This document shows, one piece after another, positions 1-7,007 of a DNA stretch of 8,318 bases. How positions within the stretch are numbered: the stretch's first letter is position 1; each line of letters opens with the position of its first letter. The position numbers and the translations under genes were made by a program. Below the pieces are notes generated by a model. It did no database searches. It was not told the DNA's origin and saw nothing but the letters and a program-made list of their open reading frames with translations. This DNA comes from Promethearchaeota archaeon (GTDB lineage Archaea; Asgardarchaeota; Lokiarchaeia; Sigyniarchaeales; SOKP01), in NCBI GenBank assembly GCA_019894815.1, contig JAGXNU010000088.1, positions 1 to 8,318 on the forward strand, read 5' to 3'.

Positions 1-1
1 T

Positions 2-1516
2 GAAGAGAATGGAGATTTAACCAACGCTATAGATAATTACTTAACTGCTGCTGAATTATTGAAAAAAAGTGGCTATATGTCTCTTCGTATTAATGATATT
101 TATGACCGTGTTGAGCGATTAAAAGAAAATCTTAAAAATGAACGGTTAATACAACAAGCTCAGTTAAAATCCCAATTGGAGAGCCTACAAGAGCAGGCTT
201 TTTCACTTTTAGATGCTGCTAATAAATTTGAAAAAAACGGTCAATATGATAATGCAATAGAGCAATATAATTCCGCTATAAATTTACTTTTCCAAGCAGG
301 CTGGTCTGATATACAATTAGATAATTTAAGGAGTAAACTTCATGTATTAACAGAAAAAATAAAGGATCAACAGATCCGAATAACTCCTGAAACTTCTCGT
401 CCTCAAATTGTAGGAGCATTTGGACAGAAGAAGGATGACGTTAAAGCTGAGGAACTCATGAGATTTAAAGATGCAAAAGCGAAAGAAGAACAGATCCAAA
501 ATGATGCGTTTACTTTTATTGATAATGCAAAATTCTATGAAACAGATAGAAAGTATGATGAAGCGATTTTAAACTACCAAAATGCTATAGCGCTACTAAA
601 TTCAATTGGATGGCAAGAGCAAACCATTAATTTACAGATGGTTATCGAAAAATTAAAGCAAGATAAAGCAACTCTCGAAGCGTATCAAAAGTCTAAATCT
701 ACTAAAGTACCATCTGAAAGTAACCTTATAGCTAAAAGGAAGGAACAAGCTTATGAGGACTCTGCTAAAAAACTTGAGGTAAAAAAATTAAATGAAGATA
801 AAATTCAATCAGATGCATTTACTCTAATTGACATCGGAAAAAGGATGGAACGAGAAAAGCATTATGATAAAGCTATTGAGAATTATCAACAAGCCATTGA
901 TATGTTTAAATTAATTGATTGGGATTCTTATATTCAGCCTATTAAGAATTTCATTAAAGATATAAAAGAAAAACAGGATTTAGAAAAATCTGCTGAAAAA
1001 ATTAAGAAAAAAAGAGAGATAGAAATAAAAAAGGTTCAAGAGACTATTTATTCGCGGTCTAAGGAACGCGAAGATCTACAGAAAACAAATAAGGAATTAG
1101 AAGAACGACGTTTGAAATATGAATCTCAAAGGAGGCAAGAAGAACGGCAAGAACAGGAATTCCTAAAAATCCTTGAAGATGCTGATGATATATTACAAAA
1201 TAAAAGAGAATTTGATAAATCAATTTTAAAATATCAACAAGCTTTAGATTTTCTTGAAAAATTAGGGAAAGAATGGGAATCGTATAAGGGAATCATTAAA
1301 TCAACTATTGAAAATGTAAAGATTTTAAAGGAACAACAATTCAAAAAAGAATTTGAAGAGAGTAAAAGACAGGATGAGAAAAAAGAGAGTCATTTAGTAT
1401 TTCAACAGCAAATTTCAGACCTATTAGATCGAGAAAGAAATAGGATAAAAAAGCAAGAAATTGTAATGTTGAGTAAAAATGAAGAGCTAGAAATCCATGA
1501 AACACGAAAAAATGAT
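2..1516 (+). repeat. N-terminal irregular repeat units 0-4
   Basis: Unit 0 is cut by the window edge. Units 1 to 4 have their repeat-initial codon (the Ala of 'AF'; Phe in unit 4) at 197, 506, 815 and 1160. Spacings are 103, 103 and 115 residues, then 119 to unit 5; unit 0 to 1 is about 76. Units 1 and 2 have shorter linkers than the rest, each with a Pro/Ser-containing break (near 385-415 and 685-725) instead of uninterrupted coiled coil. Units 2 and 3 begin almost alike (IQNDAFTFID and IQSDAFTLID), which suggests they are close duplicates. Unit 4 is the first with the aromatic anchor 39 residues before the next repeat (TTT at 1400), so it opens the regular part of the array. Confidence 0.85.
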
Positions 1517-4500
1517 GCTTTTGTAATATTAGAAAACGCACAAAATTACATTAGAGAAGGGGATTTAGACAAAGCAATCCTTGCTTACACTAAGGCGATT
1601 AATATTTTTGCTGAAATTCATTGGATTGATGAAATACCTCTGATCGAAAATTCTATTAAAGAACTTGAAATGAGAAAGAAAGACGAAATTAAACTTAAAC
1701 AAGAAGAAAGACAGAAATCTCTTGATCGCCTTCAAAAAGAACAAGAATTTCAAGAACAGATATCTAAGCAATTGGAAATAGAACGTAAGAAGTTGAAACA
1801 ACAAGATATCAAGATGAGAGAAAGAGCAAATGAATTAGAATATCGCGAAAAAAGAAAGGAAGAAGCATTTCAGCTCATGGATGAAGCACAAATTCAATTA
1901 ATGCAAGGGAATTTTGATTCTGCAAATGAAATTTATAATTCTATTGTAAATATTTTTGCAGACATTCAATGGTATGATGAAATCGAACTAATACAAAATT
2001 CAATTTTAGAAATAGAACAAAAAAAGCGTAAAGTTCAAGAGAAGAAGGAAAAAGAACTAAGAAACAAACTAGAAAAAGAGCGAAGTGAGAGAGAATTTCA
2101 AGCTCAATTAATTGCTCAAATGAGAAGACAACAAGAAAATTTGAAAAAACAAGATATTACATTTCGAGAACACGAAAAAGAACTGGAATATCGTGAAAAA
2201 AGGAAAAATGAAGCATTTACGTTGATAAGTAAAGCACAAGATCTCATATCGTTAACAAAATATGATGAAGCCATAGAAGAATATCATGAAGTGGCAAAAA
2301 TTTTTGCTCAAATTCAGTGGAAAGAGGAGCTACCATTGATAAATCAAGCTATAAGAGAAATAGGATCTAAAAAAGCAGAGAAAGAAGCATGGAAACAAAA
2401 AACGCTTGAAGAGGGAATTAAACGAGAAACAGCGTATAAACGGTTTATAGATCAAGTCAAACGTCAGAGAGAGGTTGAAAAAATCAAAATTCAGAAAGAA
2501 ATAGAACAACTAGAGAAAAAAAAAGTACTTAGTTCACAAAATCTGAAAAAACAAGAAAATGCACTAAAATTAATAGAAACTGCAGATGAATTGATAAAAC
2601 AAGAGGATTACCAAGAAGCTATATCCAATTACATACAATCCATTAAAGCTTTAGAAGAAATTGGATGGACTGGGGGATATTTAAAATTATTAAAAGAGAC
2701 TCTAGATTCAATATACACTCGCAAAGTAGAGAAAGAACAAGAAAAAGTGAGACAAGAACAATTAATCCAAGGAGGGAAACGGGAGGAAGAAATCTTCAAA
2801 AAAAAAATCAAGGAGCAAATGGAACGGGAACAAAAACGATTACAAATAAAACAAATAGAAGTGCAAAAGCAAGAAGATGCGAAAGCTATAATGGAATCAC
2901 AACGTATCAAAGCATTTAAATTACTGGATAATGCTGAAGTTTTAGTGAATAAAGGGGATTATAATCTTTCAATTCAAACTTATAGACAAGCAGGATTAAT
3001 CTTAAGTGAGATTGATTTCCCAACAGATGTTGTAAAAGTGATGATCCATAAAATTCAAGTCAAGAAAAGAGAAGGGGATCGATTTAAACAAAATGAATTA
3101 GAGGATAAAATAAAACAAGAAGAAGAAAATAGATTTTTCCAAGAAAATATGCAAAAATTGATGAGAGCCGAAGCAAAAAAGATTAGGTTAAAGCAGATAA
3201 AGATTAAACAAGAAGAAGAAAGAAAGGTATACTTGGAACAGAAAAAAGAAGAAGCGTTTGATATTTTAGGAAGAGCTGAAAAGTTTGTTAGTAGAGGGAG
3301 TTATGATGAAGTTTTTGAAATGTATAGAAAAGCAGAATTAATTTTAAATGAAATACAATTCCCGACCGATATTATAAAAGAGACGAGAAATGTATTACGA
3401 GAAAAAAGATTCCAGGAAGACCTAAGGAAACAAAAAAGTGTGGAACGCCAATTACAAAAAGAAAGAGAAGAAACTATATTCCAAAAGAAGTTATCCCTTC
3501 AAATGAGAGAAGAAAGGGAGAGATTAAATCAAAAATCCATGTTATTAACAAAAAAGGATGCTTTATCAAGAGAATATGAGGAACAACGAATCCTCGCTTT
3601 TTCTCTTATAGATAAAGCACAAGTTAAAGTAATGAATGGTGATTTCGATGGTGGAATTAGTGATTATCAAAAAGTAGAATCTATTTTTAAAGTGATAGGA
3701 TGGAAAGATGAATTGCCACTGATAATGCAATCAATTTCAGATTTAAATCTTCGAAAAAAGGAACAACAATTATCTAAACAAAGGTTAGAAGCAGCAAAAA
3801 TTACACGTGAAAAGGAAGATATTGAATTTCAAAAGAGCTTGATTCAACAATTGCATCAGGAAAAAAAGAAATTGAGGGACAAAGAAATTGCTATCAGAAA
3901 ACATAAAGAAGAACTCCAATTTCGAGAACATCGTAAGGATCAAGCATTCAATTTAATGGACACAGCTAACAATTTAGTTGAAAAAGGAAAATTTGATGAG
4001 GCTATTGAGATTTATCTTCAAATTGAAGAGATTTTTGCAGAAATTCAATGGCTTGATGAATTAGACCTTATTAGATCCTCAATAATAGAAATCCGAAAGA
4101 AAAAGCAAAAAGCACATTTGAATAAACAACAAGAATTACAAGAGAAATTAAAGAATGAAAGAGAAGAGTTTGAGTTTCAAAGGCAAATATCAAATCAAAA
4201 TATTGCAGAGCAAGAAAATCTTAAGAAAAGAGAGATAAGGATAAAAGAACGTGACAAAGAGCTAAAGATTAAAGAAGAACAAAGAGAAGAGGCTTTTAAG
4301 CTTTTAAATCAGACTCAAGAACTCATATCTCAAAAGAAATATGATGAAGCTATCGAAATATATCATGCCGTTGCAAATAAATTTGCACGCATCGGATGGT
4401 TAGAAGAAACTCCTTCTATTTATAACGCAATTCAAGATGCAGAGAATAAAAAGAAAGAATTAAAAATTATTCAGCAAAGAAAGGTCATTGGAGCGCTTGA

Positions 4501-6940
4501 AAAAGAAAAAGCAAATCAAGAATTCATTCATAGCATTAAACTCCAACGTCAATATGAAAACATAAAATTAAATCAAGAGAGAGCAAAAATTGACCAGCTC
4601 AAACAAATGAAAATAAAAGGGAAACAAAGTGAAACTGTTGCTTTTAAATTAATAGAGGATGCAGATGATTTATTAAAAATCGAGTCATTCAATGAAGCAG
4701 TTGGAAAATATGTTGACGCGATAAATATTCTTGGTAAAATTGGATGGAAAGGAAGCTATCTAACAATCTTGAAAGAAACCGTGCAATATGCTAAACAGAA
4801 AAAACAAGAATTTGAAAATAGAAAGGAATTGGAAAGAAAAACAACAATTAAAGGAATTGAGGAGCAAAAATCATTTGAGAGAGAGTTAAAGGAACAAATG
4901 GAAAGAGAAAGGGAAAGGTTGCAAGCAAAACAGTTTGAGATCAAAAAAAGAGAAGAGACGTTCAAATTATTGAATGAACGCAAGGATGAAGCTTTTATAA
5001 TTATGGCTAAGGCTCAAAATTTACTAGATCAAGGTCAGTATAAACAATCAATAGAAAAATATTATCAAGCAGAGTTAGCTCTAAGTGAAATAAATTACCC
5101 TACTGATATTATTAGAGAAGCGATTCAACAAATCCAAATAAAGATGCAGGAGGATAATTTATTAAAACAACAAGATTTTGAACGATTACTCAAGAAAGAA
5201 GAGGAGGATAGATTTTTTCAATTAAAAATAACAGAAAGTTTAAAACAAGAAAAAGCAAAACTAAAAATGAAAACAATCCAGTTAAAGCAACAAGATGAAC
5301 AAAGAAGATTAATGGAGAATCGAAAAGAGCAAGCTTTTAATTTACTAGATAATGCTGAAATATTTATGAAAAATGGTAATTATGATAAATCTATTGAATA
5401 TTACAGGAGTGCAGAACTAATCTTAAATGAATTAAGATTTCCCACTGAATATATAACCCAAATGATCATGAAAGTATCAGATATGCAAAAACAAAAAAGC
5501 TTAGAGAAACAACAAGCATTAGAGAAACAATTACAAAATCAAAGAGATGAAATAAAGTACCACCAAAAAATTGCTGAAGATACATTTAGGGAAAAACAAC
5601 GACTTGAAAATAAACGTATTGAAGTAATGGAAAAATCTCAATTAGTAGCTATTTTAGGAAAGAAGAAAGATGAAGCTTTTACTATCTTAGATGTAGCAAA
5701 AGAGCTAATGCAAGAGAGAAAATATGATGATGCAATTAAAGCATATAGAAGTGCCATAATAATTTTAAATGAAATAAAGTATCCTACAGAAGCTTTGAAC
5801 GAAACAATAAATAAAATTTTAACTATGAAAAGACAACAAGAACAAGATGCTGAATTTGAATACCAACGAAGAGTAGAGACTATCCAAGAAAAACGCCGTT
5901 TTCAATTTGTATTTGAAGAAAGAAAAAGGCAAGGACAAGAGCAAGCAACCGCTAGAAAATTAGCATTAAAAGAACGTGAAAGATTAGTGCAAGAACAAAT
6001 AACAAATAGAGAAGTAGCTTACTCCTTATTGGAAGAAGCGGGAAAATATTTGAAAAAACAAGTTCCTGATTATGATAATGCTATTTCACTATATATTCAA
6101 TCAAGGAATATTCTTGCCGAAAAAATTGGATGGGAGCCTGAGATAAATAACTTAACTAATTTAATTCGAGAACTTGAAACTGAGAAAGCAGAATACTTTA
6201 AGAGGAAGAAGCAAGAAGAACAGTTAAGTATTAAACGACAGCGAGAATATGAACGTTTTCAAGAAGAAGTTAGGAAAAGAGATCTAGAACATGAAAAACA
6301 GAAAAAAGAACAAGATAGAAAACTAAGAGAGCTATACATTTCACGGAAAAGGGAGGATAAGATCAAGGAGGAAGGGTTAGCCATGATTGATAAAGGAAAG
6401 GAAAAATCTCTTGAAAATGATTACAAATCAGCATATGAAGCATTTGAATGGGGTATTAAAAAGTTCAAGCAAATTGGCTGGCAAGATGAAGTTGCTTATA
6501 TTCAAAAAGAAATTGATAACACAAGATTAATGGAGAAAAGATTTGAAGAAGAAGAAATAAAAGCGAAAAAAATTCATGAGGTTTTATTAAAAAGAAAAAG
6601 GCAAGAAAAATCGCGAGTAGAGAAAAGAGAGAAAGAATTAGGTCAAACTGTTTCTGAAGTGAGTAATTTTGCTAGTGAAATCGCGAACATTATAAAGAGT
6701 AAGAAAAAAGAATTAAATTTGCTAGAGGAACAGCGAAAAGAGCAAATTAAGGATGAAGCGAAGGGGTATAGAAAAAGTTTAACAGAAATTATCAAACTTA
6801 AAAAAGATCTTATTGATGAAATCACTCAATCAGAAGAAGAAATAAAATTAAAGAAAGATAAAATTCAATCTACTAAGGATAAAGAAAAAGCTGATGAAAT
6901 TAAGAGAATGTTAAAAGATATTGAAAAGAAAAAGAAATGA
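2..6940 (+). CDS. Giant TPR-like repeat / coiled-coil protein, 5'-partial
   Basis: The frame is open from base 2 to the TGA at 6938-6940, giving 2312 visible residues. The 5' end is outside the window. A TTG at 59 or ATG at 77 could be taken as a start, but the codons before them (2-58) encode the middle of another repeat (NG-x6-AI-x2-Y), so translation clearly begins upstream. About 20 units are visible. Each has a two-helix TPR-like hairpin (AF-x2-L-x-D-x-A, then G-x-(Y/F)-D-x-AI-x2-Y-x2-A) ending in an aromatic residue (W, F or Y) 35 residues after the initial Ala, followed by a Lys/Glu/Gln/Arg-rich helical linker of 60-80 residues. I see no cysteine, signal peptide or membrane segment, so it is probably cytoplasmic. 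TPR families generally act as protein-binding scaffolds, and alternation with coiled coil suggests a long rod or tether (inference). The specific function is unknown. An artificial assembly of repeats is unlikely because the frame is intact throughout. Confidence 0.95.
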   Translation, partial: EENGDLTNAIDNYLTAAELLKKSGYMSLRINDIYDRVERLKENLKNERLIQQAQLKSQLESLQEQAFSLLDAANKFEKNGQYDNAIEQYNSAINLLFQAGWSDIQLDNLRSKLHVLTEKIKDQQIRITPETSRPQIVGAFGQKKDDVKAEELMRFKDAKAKEEQIQNDAFTFIDNAKFYETDRKYDEAILNYQNAIALLNSIGWQEQTINLQMVIEKLKQDKATLEAYQKSKSTKVPSESNLIAKRKEQAYEDSAKKLEVKKLNEDKIQSDAFTLIDIGKRMEREKHYDKAIENYQQAIDMFKLIDWDSYIQPIKNFIKDIKEKQDLEKSAEKIKKKREIEIKKVQETIYSRSKEREDLQKTNKELEERRLKYESQRRQEERQEQEFLKILEDADDILQNKREFDKSILKYQQALDFLEKLGKEWESYKGIIKSTIENVKILKEQQFKKEFEESKRQDEKKESHLVFQQQISDLLDRERNRIKKQEIVMLSKNEELEIHETRKNDAFVILENAQNYIREGDLDKAILAYTKAINIFAEIHWIDEIPLIENSIKELEMRKKDEIKLKQEERQKSLDRLQKEQEFQEQISKQLEIERKKLKQQDIKMRERANELEYREKRKEEAFQLMDEAQIQLMQGNFDSANEIYNSIVNIFADIQWYDEIELIQNSILEIEQKKRKVQEKKEKELRNKLEKERSEREFQAQLIAQMRRQQENLKKQDITFREHEKELEYREKRKNEAFTLISKAQDLISLTKYDEAIEEYHEVAKIFAQIQWKEELPLINQAIREIGSKKAEKEAWKQKTLEEGIKRETAYKRFIDQVKRQREVEKIKIQKEIEQLEKKKVLSSQNLKKQENALKLIETADELIKQEDYQEAISNYIQSIKALEEIGWTGGYLKLLKETLDSIYTRKVEKEQEKVRQEQLIQGGKREEEIFKKKIKEQMEREQKRLQIKQIEVQKQEDAKAIMESQRIKAFKLLDNAEVLVNKGDYNLSIQTYRQAGLILSEIDFPTDVVKVMIHKIQVKKREGDRFKQNELEDKIKQEEENRFFQENMQKLMRAEAKKIRLKQIKIKQEEERKVYLEQKKEEAFDILGRAEKFVSRGSYDEVFEMYRKAELILNEIQFPTDIIKETRNVLREKRFQEDLRKQKSVERQLQKEREETIFQKKLSLQMREERERLNQKSMLLTKKDALSREYEEQRILAFSLIDKAQVKVMNGDFDGGISDYQKVESIFKVIGWKDELPLIMQSISDLNLRKKEQQLSKQRLEAAKITREKEDIEFQKSLIQQLHQEKKKLRDKEIAIRKHKEELQFREHRKDQAFNLMDTANNLVEKGKFDEAIEIYLQIEEIFAEIQWLDELDLIRSSIIEIRKKKQKAHLNKQQELQEKLKNEREEFEFQRQISNQNIAEQENLKKREIRIKERDKELKIKEEQREEAFKLLNQTQELISQKKYDEAIEIYHAVANKFARIGWLEETPSIYNAIQDAENKKKELKIIQQRKVIGALEKEKANQEFIHSIKLQRQYENIKLNQERAKIDQLKQMKIKGKQSETVAFKLIEDADDLLKIESFNEAVGKYVDAINILGKIGWKGSYLTILKETVQYAKQKKQEFENRKELERKTTIKGIEEQKSFERELKEQMERERERLQAKQFEIKKREETFKLLNERKDEAFIIMAKAQNLLDQGQYKQSIEKYYQAELALSEINYPTDIIREAIQQIQIKMQEDNLLKQQDFERLLKKEEEDRFFQLKITESLKQEKAKLKMKTIQLKQQDEQRRLMENRKEQAFNLLDNAEIFMKNGNYDKSIEYYRSAELILNELRFPTEYITQMIMKVSDMQKQKSLEKQQALEKQLQNQRDEIKYHQKIAEDTFREKQRLENKRIEVMEKSQLVAILGKKKDEAFTILDVAKELMQERKYDDAIKAYRSAIIILNEIKYPTEALNETINKILTMKRQQEQDAEFEYQRRVETIQEKRRFQFVFEERKRQGQEQATARKLALKERERLVQEQITNREVAYSLLEEAGKYLKKQVPDYDNAISLYIQSRNILAEKIGWEPEINNLTNLIRELETEKAEYFKRKKQEEQLSIKRQREYERFQEEVRKRDLEHEKQKKEQDRKLRELYISRKREDKIKEEGLAMIDKGKEKSLENDYKSAYEAFEWGIKKFKQIGWQDEVAYIQKEIDNTRLMEKRFEEEEIKAKKIHEVLLKRKRQEKSRVEKREKELGQTVSEVSNFASEIANIIKSKKKELNLLEEQRKEQIKDEAKGYRKSLTEIIKLKKDLIDEITQSEEEIKLKKDKIQSTKDKEKADEIKRMLKDIEKKKK
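1517..3595 (+). repeat. Super-repeat block I (units 5-10, 693 codons)
   Basis: Six consecutive units begin with the Ala codon at 1517, 1865, 2213, 2561, 2912 and 3254, with spacings of 116, 116, 116, 117, 114 and 114 residues. The first three (type A) end the hairpin in I(H/Q)W followed by an acidic stretch and L-I. The fourth (type B) reads IGWTGGYL then LKET. The last two (type C) replace Trp by 'FPTD' and their linkers begin two residues earlier. The same series recurs in block II. The aromatic anchor codons lie at 1748, 2096, 2444, 2795, 3137 and 3479, each 39 codons before the next repeat. Confidence 0.88.
3596..5674 (+). repeat. Super-repeat block II (units 11-16, 693 codons)
   Basis: Units begin with the Ala codon at 3596, 3944, 4292, 4640, 4991 and 5333, with spacings 116, 116, 116, 117, 114 and 114, identical to block I. 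Type order A-A-A-B-C-C is also identical. Cognate units resemble each other more than their neighbours. Units 8 and 14 share IGW-x-G-x-YL, LKET and KEQMERE. Units 9 and 15 share EEE-x-RFFQ. Units 10 and 16 share AELILNE. Units 7 and 13 share KYDEAIE-x-YH. Anchor codons are at 3827, 4175, 4523, 4874, 5216 and 5558. The DNA of the two blocks has diverged too far for long identical tracts, so the duplication is old. Confidence 0.88.
5675..6539 (+). repeat. C-terminal repeat units 17-19
   Basis: Unit 17 (Ala codon 5675) is a third type C unit in a row: it has YPTE at the aromatic position and a 114-residue length. It does not start a new A-type block. Unit 18 (Ala codon 6017) is 119 residues long, like unit 4, and has small insertions (VPDYD and EKIGW). 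Unit 19 (Gly codon 6374 in place of Ala) is the most degenerate: it reads KGKEKS before a YKSAYEAF helix and IGWQDEV. The 39-residue anchor rule still holds for unit 17 (TTT at 5900) and unit 18 (TTT at 6257). Confidence 0.82.
6540..6937 (+). other. C-terminal coiled-coil tail of the giant protein
   Basis: After the last hairpin the protein continues for about 132 residues without another TPR-like motif. The stretch is rich in Glu and Lys, with regularly spaced Leu, Ile and Val, and contains no proline, as expected of a long helix. The middle (about 6650-6700, SEVSNFASEIANII) is less charged and might be a short oligomerisation or binding segment (inference). The protein ends in IEKKKK. Confidence 0.7.
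6923..6937 (-). terminator. Candidate T-rich terminator for the S8 peptidase gene
   Basis: On the - strand, 38 bases past the peptidase stop, the sequence reads as a pyrimidine tract of T runs broken by single C (tttctttttcttttc). This is the complement of the lysine codons ending the repeat gene. It fits an archaeal-type U-rich terminator. The coding need for Lys codons explains the same tract, so the call is weak. Confidence 0.22.
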
Positions 6941-6974
6941 CCTAATTATTATTTCTATACTATTAAATTCAATT
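6941..6974. other. Convergent intergenic gap, 34 bases
   Basis: This is the only non-coding sequence in the window. It separates the TGA of the + strand repeat gene from the TAG (complement of 6975-6977) of the - strand peptidase gene. It is almost all A and T. It is too short for a further gene, and termination signals for both genes would have to extend into the neighbouring reading frames. Confidence 0.9.
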
Positions 6975-7007
6975 CTAGCTTCTTCTAAGAATCTGTTTTT
7001 TGATTTT
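6972..7007 (+). terminator. Candidate terminator for the repeat-protein gene
   Basis: A weak hairpin (attctag at 6972-6978, loop cttctt, ctaagaat at 6985-6992 with one bulged A) is followed by six T at 6996-7001 and four more at 7004-7007. It starts 32 bases after the stop codon and overlaps the 3' end of the opposing peptidase gene. Archaeal termination needs mainly a T-rich tract, so the T run alone could suffice. In an AT-rich genome the hairpin could be chance. Confidence 0.3.

Noticed and set aside
59..79. TTG at 59 or ATG at 77 as the start of the repeat protein
   Set aside because: The frame is open to base 2 and those upstream codons encode a recognisable repeat segment (NG-x6-AI-x2-Y), so the true start is outside the window.
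1341..2910. Antisense reading frames at 1341-1541, 1565-1804 and 2629-2910 (- strand), rich in Phe, Leu and Ser
   Set aside because: They are the mirror of Lys/Glu-rich codons in the giant gene. They have no recognisable domain and lie wholly inside it.
2665..2919. 84-codon + strand frame overlapping units 8-9
   Set aside because: It is out of frame with the repeat array, of low-complexity Arg/Lys/Thr content, and has no counterpart at the cognate place in block II that I could see.
1517..5674. Recent tandem DNA duplication or assembly artefact
   Set aside because: Cognate units match in protein pattern and length, but the DNA differs throughout and I see no long identical tracts, so it is neither recent nor a misassembly.
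4756..6825. Antisense frames at 4756-4983 and 6643-6825 (- strand), the latter hydrophobic enough to look like a small membrane protein
   Set aside because: Hydrophobicity follows from complementing Lys/Glu codons. They lie fully inside the real gene and have no independent support.
2..6940. CRISPR array, transposon or other mobile element
   Set aside because: The periodicity is at protein level within one open frame. I found no short identical direct repeats with spacers, no terminal inverted repeats and no transposase.
2..6940. SMC, myosin or kinesin-type motor protein suggested by the coiled coil
   Set aside because: No Walker A or B motif or motor domain is visible in 2312 residues; the globular parts are TPR-like hairpins. 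A motor in the missing N-terminus cannot be excluded.
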